A stretch of 21,052 nt of DNA from Firmicutes bacterium UBA1422 (lineage in GTDB: Bacteria > Bacillota > Clostridia > Peptostreptococcales > Anaerovoracaceae). A program made the translations under genes and the position numbers. Position 1 is the stretch's first letter. Each line of letters starts with the position of its first letter. Under the pieces are notes generated by a model. The model made no database searches and was not told the DNA's origin. It worked only from the letters and a program-made list of their open reading frames with translations. Shown piece after piece: positions 15,194 through 21,052 of the stretch. Location: the NCBI GenBank assembly GCA_002304835.1, contig DBPK01000019.1, positions 1-21,052 on the forward strand, written 5' to 3'.

Positions 15194-15871
15194 TCATATC
15201 AGTCCCTGTTCTTTTAGACTGATGTAAATTCCGTCTCCTATTATTATGTGGTCAAGTACGCTTATTCCCAGTATCCGCCCCGTTTCACAAAGCCTCCTGG
15301 TCACATCGATATCTTCTTTGCTGGGTCTAGGGTCGCCGCTTGGGTGGTTATGCATGAATATGACTCCCGCAGCGCTTCGCTTTACTGCGCAAAGAAATGC
15401 TTCTCTGGGATGGACTATGCTGGAGCAAAGGTCTCCTATCGCTATGTTTTCAGATGCTATTATCTCTTTCTTTGCATTAAGCATTACCGCATTGAAATAC
15501 TCTTTTCTGCAGTAGCGCATTTCTTCCATATATATTCCTGCTATATCTCCGCTGCTCTTGATCCTCTGTCTGCTTTTTCTGGGTGTGGCAGCTACCCGCC
15601 TCCCCAATTCCATTGCTGCCGATATCTGGCAGGCTTTGGCTTTTCCAATGCCCTTTACGGCACAAAGCTCTTCTACAGAGCATTCTCCCAGTGAAAATAT
15701 TCCGTTTTTATCCATTGAAAGCAGCTTTTCCGCCAGCCGCAGGGCAGACATGTCCCTGCTGCCTGTCCTTATGAGTATGGCGATGAGTTCCGCATTGCTC
15801 AGGGAACTTTTGCCTCTGTAGATCAGTTTTTCTCTGGGTCTTTCGTTTTCCGGTAGTTCTCTTAGTTTCAT
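15194..15871 (-). CDS. radC: RadC family JAMM/MPN protein
   Basis: 225 aa, the standard length. The N-terminal helix-hairpin-helix-like segment is VKGIGKAKACQ (72-82). The C-terminal JAMM metal motif has H174-N-H176-P with S184 and D187 in HNHPSGDPRPSKEDID, and an upstream E141 is available as the catalytic acid. The family was named for DNA repair, but a direct repair role has not held up and its substrate is unknown. It is the first gene of the radC-mreBCD-mrdA-minD transcription unit, an arrangement conserved in many Firmicutes. AGGA lies about 10 nt before the ATG. Confidence 0.94.
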   Translation of the reverse strand: MKLRELPENERPREKLIYRGKSSLSNAELIAILIRTGSRDMSALRLAEKLLSMDKNGIFSLGECSVEELCAVKGIGKAKACQISAAMELGRRVAATPRKSRQRIKSSGDIAGIYMEEMRYCRKEYFNAVMLNAKKEIIASENIAIGDLCSSIVHPREAFLCAVKRSAAGVIFMHNHPSGDPRPSKEDIDVTRRLCETGRILGISVLDHIIIGDGIYISLKEQGLI

Positions 15872-15957
15872 AATGCCGTTTCCTTTCCGGTACTTGATGT
15901 ACCATTAAGGTCTTATCCGGCATCTCCATTCTTTCCCGTTTCTCAAAACCGCCTTAT

Positions 15958-15986
15958 ATTTTAACATTTTTTATAAACCTATACAA
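15958..15986 (-). promoter_or_regulatory. Promoter of the radC-mre-mrdA-minD operon
   Basis: Minus-strand TTGTAT (15981-15986) and TAAAAT (15958-15963) are 17 bp apart. TG one base upstream (TGTTAAAAT) gives an extended -10. Start would be near 15951, leaving a leader of about 80 nt before radC. No clear terminator separates the DUF1015 gene from this promoter, only a weak 5-bp hairpin with TTTTT around 15992-16017. Confidence 0.65.
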
Positions 15987-16017
15987 GAAAAAGGCTACGT
16001 TTGACTCAACATGTCTT

Positions 16018-17259
16018 TTATATCCTGTGCATGAAAAGACCGCTGCCGAGTTTTGGTTCGAACCAGGTGGATTTAGGTGGCATCACCATGGCATTATCTG
16101 ATACCCTCATAATATCTTCTATCATAACAGGGTATAGTGCAAATGCTATTTTCATGTCATCACTTACCCTTCTTTCGAGTTCGTCAAGTCCTCTTATCCC
16201 ACCTACGAAATCTATTCTTTTATTTTTTCTGGGATCCTCAATACCAAGTATGGGCGACAGTATCCTGTCCTGAAGAACAGAAACATCCAGTGAATCTGTT
16301 ATGTGTTTTGGTATAACCGATTCTTTTGCAGTGAGTTTATACCATTTGCCTTCCAGAAACATGGAAAATGCGTGCTTTTTTTCGGGCAAATACTGTTTAG
16401 CCCCTTTTTCTTCAACCTCAAACCCTGCTTCTTTTATTTTATTGATTATTTCTTTAGGTGTGTTGCTGTTCAGATCCCTTATAACTCTATTGTAATCCAT
16501 TATATTAAGATCTTTGTCAGGGAATATAACAGCCATGAAATAGTTGAATTCTTCTTCTCCCGTGTAGCTCGGTTTTTCTTCTCTTCTTTTCTTCCCCACC
16601 TGGCAGGCGGAAGCACTTCTGTGATGTCCATCGGCAATATAAAGTGCCGGTATTTCCGCAAAAATTCCGGCAAGCCCGGCAATAACATTATCATCCGTTA
16701 TTACCCAGAGTTTATGCTCGACACCATCGGATGTTGTCACATCATATTCAGCCCGGTTATTTGTTATATACCCTTCCATAAGGGTGTCGATTTTTTTGTT
16801 GTCCCTGTAGGCAAGAAATACCGGCTCGGTATGCATGCTGCATGCATCAAAGTGCCTTATCCTGTCCAGTTCTTTTTCTTCTCTCGTATATTCATGCTTC
16901 TTTATTATATCGTTGATATAATCGTCCACCGAAACGCATCCCACAAGGCCGGTCTGTATCTTGTCTCCCATTTTCTGTCTGTATATATAAAACATTGGTT
17001 TGACTTCTTCAATGAAAATCTTGTTATCAAGAAATTGTTCCAGATTCTCTTTTGCTTTTTCATAAACATCAGGTCCATAAGGGTCTTTCTGTTCGGGCAG
17101 GTCTACTTCAGATCTGGATATATGAAGGAAACTGTATGGATTATCCTTTGCCATTGCCGCAGCTTCTTCTCTGTTCATTACATCATAGGGCGGTGAAACC
17201 ACCTTTTCCGCAAATTGCTTGTTAGGTCTTATTGCTCTAAAAGGTCTTACTAAAGCCAT
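16018..17259 (-). CDS. DUF1015 family protein, function unproven
   Basis: 413 aa. Recognisable DUF1015 features are the N-terminal VRPFRAIRP, SPPYDV (22-27), YSFLHISR (42-49), KHEYTREEKELDR (121-133), the ADGHHR motif (209-214), and a C-terminal MPPKSTWFEPKLGSGLF. No signal peptide or membrane segment is seen. ADGHHR resembles the DGHHR-type motif of ParB/Srx-fold free-serine kinases (SerK, SbnI), and DUF1015 genes in other Firmicutes often lie beside serine biosynthesis genes. A kinase or serine-metabolism role is therefore a reasonable inference but not shown. Here it is the last gene of nrdR-cmk-DUF1015; its ATG shares one base with the cmk stop (TAATG). No ser genes are in the window. Confidence 0.88.
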   Translation of the reverse strand: MALVRPFRAIRPNKQFAEKVVSPPYDVMNREEAAAMAKDNPYSFLHISRSEVDLPEQKDPYGPDVYEKAKENLEQFLDNKIFIEEVKPMFYIYRQKMGDKIQTGLVGCVSVDDYINDIIKKHEYTREEKELDRIRHFDACSMHTEPVFLAYRDNKKIDTLMEGYITNNRAEYDVTTSDGVEHKLWVITDDNVIAGLAGIFAEIPALYIADGHHRSASACQVGKKRREEKPSYTGEEEFNYFMAVIFPDKDLNIMDYNRVIRDLNSNTPKEIINKIKEAGFEVEEKGAKQYLPEKKHAFSMFLEGKWYKLTAKESVIPKHITDSLDVSVLQDRILSPILGIEDPRKNKRIDFVGGIRGLDELERRVSDDMKIAFALYPVMIEDIMRVSDNAMVMPPKSTWFEPKLGSGLFMHRI

Positions 17260-17909
17260 TATTTTATCTCCTTGAGTATTCTGCTTACCACTTCCTCTAC
17301 AGTCATTCCCGTGGTATCTATTAGTATTGCATCATCCGCCTGTTTCAGAGGATTCAGCTTTCTTGTCGTATCTTTATTGTCCCGTTTGATTATGTCCCCC
17401 AGCACTTCTTCGTAAGAAATGTCTCTGCCTTTTTCAGATAATTCTTTTTGTCTGCGCTTTGCCCTTTCATCCGGGGAAGCAGTGACAAAGAACTTGTACT
17501 CTGCGCCGGCAAGTACGTTTGTGCCTATATCTCTTCCATCCATTATTATACTTTTTGTTTCTCCCATTTTTCTCTGTGTTGCCACAAGTTTTTTGCGAAC
17601 AAAGGCATAAGCAGAACACAAAGATGCCATTTCTGAAACTTCGGGAGTCCTGATCTGGCTGTTTACTTTTTCACCGTCAAGTAGGATGTCCCCCCTTACA
17701 AAATCTATATCTGTTTCTGAAAGCATCTTCTCAACAGCCTTCTCATCACCCGGATCTATTCCATCTCTTATTATTTTATATCCGACGGCACGATACATGG
17801 CTCCTGTGTCTATATAATCTATGCCCAACGCATGAGCCACTTCTTTTGCAACAGTGCTTTTTCCGGCGCCACCGGGCCCATCAATGGCTACCCTGAAAAT
17901 ATCCTTCAA
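17259..17909 (-). CDS. cmk: Cytidylate kinase
   Basis: 216 aa, normal for Cmk. The P-loop is GPGGAGKST (11-19), followed by DTGAMYRAVG (36-45), the CMP-binding SQIRTPEVSEMAS segment, MDGRDIGTNV, and the lid FFVTASPDERAKRR. It phosphorylates CMP and dCMP for RNA, DNA and phospholipid precursor supply. Its ATG overlaps the nrdR stop by 4 nt, and its stop overlaps the DUF1015 start. Pairing with NrdR puts two deoxynucleotide-supply functions in one unit. Confidence 0.96.
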   Translation of the reverse strand: MKDIFRVAIDGPGGAGKSTVAKEVAHALGIDYIDTGAMYRAVGYKIIRDGIDPGDEKAVEKMLSETDIDFVRGDILLDGEKVNSQIRTPEVSEMASLCSAYAFVRKKLVATQRKMGETKSIIMDGRDIGTNVLAGAEYKFFVTASPDERAKRRQKELSEKGRDISYEEVLGDIIKRDNKDTTRKLNPLKQADDAILIDTTGMTVEEVVSRILKEIK

Positions 17910-18382
17910 TTTTTACTCCCCTTATTTTTTTTGCTGCCGAGAAGATTTTCTATCTCAGCCACAAAAGTATTGATATCGGTAAACTGACGATATACAGATG
18001 CAAATCTCACATAAGCGACTTCATCCAGCTCTTTCAGATTGTCCATTATAAGCTCTCCTATAAAAGTGCTTTTGACTTCTTTTTCCATCATATTGTTGAG
18101 ACCTCTTTCAATGTCATCAACTACCTTTTCTATTTCAGAAAGAGGAACCGGTCTTTTTTCACAGGCTTTGATTATACCGTTCATTATCTTGCTTCTGTCG
18201 AATGCTTCTCTGCTGCCGTCTTTTTTTATTACCATAAGTATGATTTCTTCGATTTTTTCGTAAGTCGTAAATCGTTTGCCGCACTTCTCACATTCTCTGC
18301 GTCTTCTTATTGCATGCCCTTCTTCTGTATGCCTTGAATCAATGACTTTTGTATCTTCATTCTCACAAAACGGACACCTCAT
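17906..18382 (-). CDS. nrdR: Ribonucleotide reductase transcriptional repressor NrdR
   Basis: 158 aa. The zinc ribbon has C3, C6, C31 and C34 with the basic patch RRRRE (26-30) for DNA contact. The ATP-cone domain runs from about 49 to 139, with KKDGSREAFDRSKIMNGI. The tail is lysine-rich. NrdR senses ATP/dATP and represses ribonucleotide reductase genes by binding paired NrdR boxes. A good NrdR box core sits in this gene's own promoter, suggesting autoregulation. GGGAGG lies upstream of the ATG. No nrd structural genes are in the window. Confidence 0.96.
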   Translation of the reverse strand: MRCPFCENEDTKVIDSRHTEEGHAIRRRRECEKCGKRFTTYEKIEEIILMVIKKDGSREAFDRSKIMNGIIKACEKRPVPLSEIEKVVDDIERGLNNMMEKEVKSTFIGELIMDNLKELDEVAYVRFASVYRQFTDINTFVAEIENLLGSKKNKGSKN

Positions 18383-18429
18383 ATATGATTTTCCTCCCTC
18401 AAATACACTAATAAAATCTTATCTTTATA

Positions 18430-18458
18430 AGTTTACTACATATTGTGGTATCTAACAA
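18430..18458 (-). promoter_or_regulatory. nrdR promoter with embedded NrdR box
   Basis: Minus-strand TTGTTA (18453-18458) and TAAACT (18430-18435) are 17 bp apart. The spacer contains CAATATGTAG (18436-18445), which fits the NrdR box core CWATATATWG at 9 of 10 positions. Bound NrdR would cover the promoter directly. A weaker second match (TTTTATATTG) lies 29 bp upstream, slightly short of the usual 31-32 bp tandem spacing. Confidence 0.6.
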
Positions 18459-18480
18459 GAAAAACAATATAAAAATACTG

Positions 18481-18519
18481 TAATAAAAGAGCTGTTCACG
18501 ATGATACCGTGAACAGCTC
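18481..18519 (-). terminator. Intrinsic terminator of the symporter gene
   Basis: A perfect 12-bp stem, GAGCTGTTCACG (18489-18500mer on the plus strand, starting at 18489) with its complement to 18519, around a 7-nt loop. The minus strand then reads TTTTATTA. It begins 16 nt after the symporter stop and separates it from the nrdR promoter. Confidence 0.85.
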
Positions 18520-18534
18520 CTGCTTATCAGAAAT

Positions 18535-19968
18535 CTATTTTTTTCGGAAGCCGTCATCAAGCTGTCCTGTATTCAGTCTTTTGAAATAGCTTCTGCTTTC
18601 GGCAACTACTACACCGTTTAGAACCACCAGGGCTATAAGGTTTGGTATAGCCATCAGCCCGTTGAAAATGTCTGCAAAAGTCCATACAAAAGAAAGAGTC
18701 AGGAACGGTCCTATAAGAACTGCCAGTATGTAAAGCCATCTAAAAACCGAAAGGGCTCTTAAATTCTTGCCTGTCAAATATTCAAGACATCTTTCACTGT
18801 AATAATCCCATCCTAGTATGGTGGTAAAAGCAAAAAATGCAAGGCTCATCATCAGGATAAACGCTCCTGTACTGCTGCTCCAGGGAAGACCTGTCTGAAA
18901 GGCATTTATGGTAACGTCAACGCCTTCCAGCCCTTTGTCCCATGATCCTGTTACCATTATTGTCATTCCTGTCATTGCGCAGACTACTATCGTATCCAAA
19001 AAAGTACCGGTCATGGAAACAAGTCCCTGTCTTACAGGCTCGTTTGTTTTAGCTGCCGCTGCGGCTATGGGCGCGCTGCCAAGCCCTGCTTCATTGGAAA
19101 ATATTCCTCTTGCTATTCCTTTTTGCATTGCTATCATCATTGCTCCCAGTGCTCCGCCGGCAGCCGCTCTTGCTCCAAAGGCACTGGCGAATACCGTCTC
19201 TAAGGCTTCGGGTATTTCCTTCACATTCAAAACGAGTATTGATACGCATACTGCCACATATGCTATTATCATAAACGGAACAATAACTGTGGCCACCTTG
19301 GCGATCCTTTTTATCCCACCTATTATAACCAGTGCCGCCAGCACTGTCACCACGACTGCAGTTATTACTGTTACCCATGAATATTCCATATCGCCTATGC
19401 TGAAAGCTATCTTTGTGTTTTCAGGATCAAAAAAAGTATTCGTTGCAGATGCTATCCCGTTTACCTGTGTTATGGTGCCTATGCCAAGGAGTCCGGCAGC
19501 AGTTCCGAAAAAAGCAAAGGTCTTGGCCAGCCATTTCCACCGGCTTCCCATCCCTTTTTCTATATAGTAGAAAGGTCCTCCCAGTGCATGCCCGTTGTCA
19601 TCCAGTGTACGGTATTTTACAGCCAAAAGACCTTCCGAATATTTTGTTGCCATCCCAAAACATGCCGCAAGGATCATCCAGAACAAAGCTCCCGGGCCGC
19701 CGGCGATTATGGCTGTTGCCACCCCCACTATATTTCCTGTTCCCACCGTGGCGGCCATTGCCGTGCAAAGGGCACCGAAACTGGTGACTTCTCCCTTTCC
19801 GCCTTCTTCATTGTGGACCATATACTTAAGTGCCTTGGGAAGATGTCTGAACTGTAAAACTCCCAGTCTTACCGTGAGTAATATACCGGTCCCCATTATG
19901 AGTATGATAAGGGGCACTCCCCATACCACATCATCAATGCTGACCAATATGTTTGTAAATCGTTCCAT
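18535..19968 (-). CDS. Sodium:alanine/glycine symporter (AGCS family)
   Basis: 477 aa from the chosen start, about eleven membrane helices. Family landmarks are VTSFGALCTAMAATVGTGNI (61-80), GGPGALFWM (90-98), the helix signature SNEAGLGSAPIAAAAAKT, and WDYYSERCLEYL near the C-terminus. It imports alanine or glycine with sodium. I chose ATG 19966-19968 because AGGAG (19976-19980) is 7 nt upstream and the protein then begins MERFTNILVSIDDVVWG, as in the family. The frame extends upstream to 20040 but would run through the riboswitch terminator. The glycine riboswitch in the leader points to glycine as a physiological substrate. It is followed by its own terminator, so it is a single-gene unit. 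Confidence 0.94.
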   Translation of the reverse strand: MERFTNILVSIDDVVWGVPLIILIMGTGILLTVRLGVLQFRHLPKALKYMVHNEEGGKGEVTSFGALCTAMAATVGTGNIVGVATAIIAGGPGALFWMILAACFGMATKYSEGLLAVKYRTLDDNGHALGGPFYYIEKGMGSRWKWLAKTFAFFGTAAGLLGIGTITQVNGIASATNTFFDPENTKIAFSIGDMEYSWVTVITAVVVTVLAALVIIGGIKRIAKVATVIVPFMIIAYVAVCVSILVLNVKEIPEALETVFASAFGARAAAGGALGAMMIAMQKGIARGIFSNEAGLGSAPIAAAAAKTNEPVRQGLVSMTGTFLDTIVVCAMTGMTIMVTGSWDKGLEGVDVTINAFQTGLPWSSSTGAFILMMSLAFFAFTTILGWDYYSERCLEYLTGKNLRALSVFRWLYILAVLIGPFLTLSFVWTFADIFNGLMAIPNLIALVVLNGVVVAESRSYFKRLNTGQLDDGFRKK

Positions 19969-19999
19969 TTCGCTTCTCCTCTTTTCCTGAAAAATAAAT

Positions 20000-20025
20000 A
20001 AAAAAAAGCCGATAATTTCGACTTT
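20000..20025 (-). terminator. Riboswitch-controlled terminator (expression platform)
   Basis: On the minus strand AAAGTCGA pairs with TCGGCTTT (8 bp, one G-U) around a 5-nt loop, directly followed by eight T. It lies between the glycine aptamer and the symporter ribosome site, so it can stop transcription before the gene. CTCTGG immediately upstream of the stem repeats the 5' strand of aptamer P1. Confidence 0.8.
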
Positions 20026-20048
20026 CCAGAGAGAAGACATCGCTACTA

Positions 20049-20130
20049 TGCTCTGTCCTGTTGCCTGAGAGACTCACCGGTATGACCGGCCTCCACCTTC
20101 GGCGCCCCTTATGGGGCTCTCCAGAGAATC
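20049..20130 (-). promoter_or_regulatory. Glycine riboswitch (gcvT motif), single aptamer
   Basis: The minus strand carries the conserved glycine aptamer: CTCTGGAGAG at the 5' side, a GCCCC-ATAA-GGGGC hairpin (20104-20117), the GCCGAAGG core, a CCGGT-CAT-ACCGG hairpin (20077-20089), and the 3' CTCTCAGGCAACAGGACAGAG region. P1 pairs CTCTG with CAGAG. Only one aptamer is seen; no second core occurs on either side. It precedes a terminator and an AGCS symporter. A homologous symporter riboswitch in Streptococcus pyogenes turns expression off when glycine binds, so an OFF switch is likely here by analogy. Confidence 0.93.
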
Positions 20131-20180
20131 GTAGTTTCGTTCTTGTCCTTGTTTCCTTTTGTGTTTGTTTGCTTTTGCGC

Positions 20181-20246
20181 AAAAAAAAGGCTGCAATCAA
20201 GGGCCGATTGATAACTAACGTACCGATATTACCACAAATTGCAGCC
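20181..20246 (-). terminator. Terminator of the tig gene (long loop)
   Basis: On the minus strand GGCTGCAAT (complement of 20238-20246) pairs with ATTGCAGCC (complement of 20189-20197). The 9-bp stem has a 40-nt loop and is directly followed by eight T (20181-20188). It begins about 50 nt after the trigger-factor stop. The loop can form a small inner CAATC/GATTG hairpin that overlaps the right arm. Confidence 0.65.
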
Positions 20247-20254
20247 TCATACAA
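20226..20254 (-). promoter_or_regulatory. Probable promoter of the riboswitch-symporter transcript
   Basis: Minus-strand TTGTAT (20249-20254) and TAATAT (20226-20231) are 17 bp apart, with TG one base before the -10 (TGGTAATAT). The expected start near 20219 lies inside the loop of the terminator at 20181-20246, so transcripts from it would lack that terminator's left arm. No other promoter is visible between that terminator and the aptamer; 20131-20180 is A-rich leader with no further feature I can name. Confidence 0.5.
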
Positions 20255-20296
20255 TATTTTTTAATAATAAAACTTTATTTTGCTTTGATGATCTTA

Positions 20297-21052
20297 TTAC
20301 TCTTCTTCTTTTATTTTTGCTTTTGAGAATATGAAATCTTTTACTTTCTCCATATATATCTGCCTTTCGATAACGCTCTTTCCTACAGCTTCTTCATAAC
20401 TCTGCCCCTGAGCTTCTTCGAACTGCTCTCTTGTGTACCCGTAAGTCTTCAAAGTTTTTGTAACAAAGGAATCATATTCTTTCCCGGTCATGATAATATC
20501 TTCCTTGTCTGCAATATAATAAAGTACCATTTCTTCCTTTATTATTATCCCGGCATATTCCTTTGCCTGTTTTTTGAACTCCTTGACACTTTCTATCCCG
20601 GCATACTGTTTGAGAAAATCCTTGAATTCCATCTCATACTGCTTTGCATAATCTTTGTATTCATTTATCAGATCATTCTGTAGAGATTTCATTTCTCTCT
20701 TAGGATATTTTATCACTTCAGAGTCTTCCACCACCCGGTTCCACAATTTTGTTTTCTGCTCTTCATCCGCCTCTTTTTCTTTTTGTTTATAGAGTTTGTC
20801 TTTTATCTCTTTCCTGTATTCCTTTACTGTGTCGCTGTCACTGTTTTCTTTTACGAATTCCTCGTTAAGTTCCGGCACAACTGTTACTTCTTTTGAATTG
20901 ATGGTGACTTTGAATACCACATCTCTTCCGGCCACACTTTCATCCGAATAATCTTCGGGGAAAGTAAGATCCAAAGATACAGTGTCTCCGATTTTTTTGC
21001 CGACAAGTCCATCTTCGAATCCATCTATAAAGGTGCCCGAACCTATGGTGAG
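20297..21052 (-). CDS. tig: Trigger factor, C-terminal part (5' end outside window)
   Basis: The frame is open to the window edge, giving 251 residues of the C-terminal part. It begins LTIGSGTFIDGFEDGLVGKK, the end of the FKBP-type prolyl isomerase domain, and continues with VTINSKEV. From about residue 60 on it is the long charged helical C-terminal chaperone domain, ending KIKEEE. Trigger factor binds nascent chains at the ribosome exit. The N-terminal ribosome-binding domain cannot be seen, so a trigger-factor-like secreted isomerase is not excluded. The internal TTG at 20974 is not a start: the domain runs through it. It is followed by a terminator rather than by clpP-clpX within this window. 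Confidence 0.85.
   Translation of the reverse strand, partial: LTIGSGTFIDGFEDGLVGKKIGDTVSLDLTFPEDYSDESVAGRDVVFKVTINSKEVTVVPELNEEFVKENSDSDTVKEYRKEIKDKLYKQKEKEADEEQKTKLWNRVVEDSEVIKYPKREMKSLQNDLINEYKDYAKQYEMEFKDFLKQYAGIESVKEFKKQAKEYAGIIIKEEMVLYYIADKEDIIMTGKEYDSFVTKTLKTYGYTREQFEEAQGQSYEEAVGKSVIERQIYMEKVKDFIFSKAKIKEEE

Noticed and set aside
16303..17196. 297-codon plus-strand ORF
   Set aside because: It lies fully antisense to the DUF1015 gene, is rich in F, C and Y as expected for a shadow frame, and has no ribosome site.
18461..18480. Second NrdR box
   Set aside because: TTTTATATTG misses the leading C and an inner A and is 29 bp from the first box; not strong enough to annotate.
19969..20040. 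N-terminal extension of the symporter
   Set aside because: The extra 24 codons come from the riboswitch terminator. The ATG at 19968 has a proper ribosome site.
20131..20180. Second glycine aptamer upstream of the first
   Set aside because: No GCCGAAGG core or CTCTCAGG element is present; the stretch is A-rich leader.
1..21052. CRISPR arrays, IS elements, prophage or toxin-antitoxin genes
   Set aside because: No direct-repeat arrays, transposase or integrase ORFs, terminal repeats or paired small ORFs of that kind were seen.

Overview
The window looks like core chromosome of a strictly anaerobic, low-to-mid GC Gram-positive bacterium of the Clostridia (Eubacteriales). The evidence is a bcd-etfB-etfA set with a ferredoxin-type EtfA, RNase Y, NrdR, a radC-mreBCD-mrdA-minD cell-shape cluster, strong AGGAGG ribosome binding sites and intrinsic terminators at most unit ends. 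I see no phage, IS, plasmid or CRISPR signature. The species cannot be fixed from the sequence alone.

Layout: almost everything is on the minus strand and so reads from high to low coordinates. At the right edge is the 3' part of a trigger-factor gene (tig), open at the window end. Next comes an alanine/glycine:cation symporter gene preceded by a glycine riboswitch with its own terminator. Then follow nrdR-cmk-DUF1015 (overlapping genes), radC-mreB-mreC-mreD-mrdA-minD (a tight shape and division operon), rny, a cysteine desulfurase-thiI pair, bcd-etfB-etfA, and the 5' part of a tRNA-Pro(CGG). Two genes are on the plus strand: rodA, convergent with minD and divergent from rny, and a 35-codon ORF encoding a probable one-helix membrane peptide.

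How the genes work together: RodA, PBP2 (MrdA) and MreBCD form the elongasome that builds lateral cell wall. MinD would belong to division-site placement, but minC and minE are missing from the cluster and this MinD lacks the usual C-terminal membrane anchor. The cysteine desulfurase passes sulfur to ThiI for tRNA 4-thiouridine and possibly thiamin. Bcd with EtfAB reduces crotonyl-CoA to butyryl-CoA, probably with electron bifurcation to ferredoxin. An 11-bp-arm inverted repeat upstream of bcd matches the redox repressor Rex, which fits NADH/NAD control of this pathway. NrdR probably controls its own operon through a box lying exactly between the -35 and -10 hexamers.

No large unknown system is evident. 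The most novel items are small: the 35-aa ORF, a promoter that appears to sit inside the loop of the upstream gene's terminator ahead of the glycine riboswitch, the reduced Min complement, and the DUF1015 protein of uncertain function.
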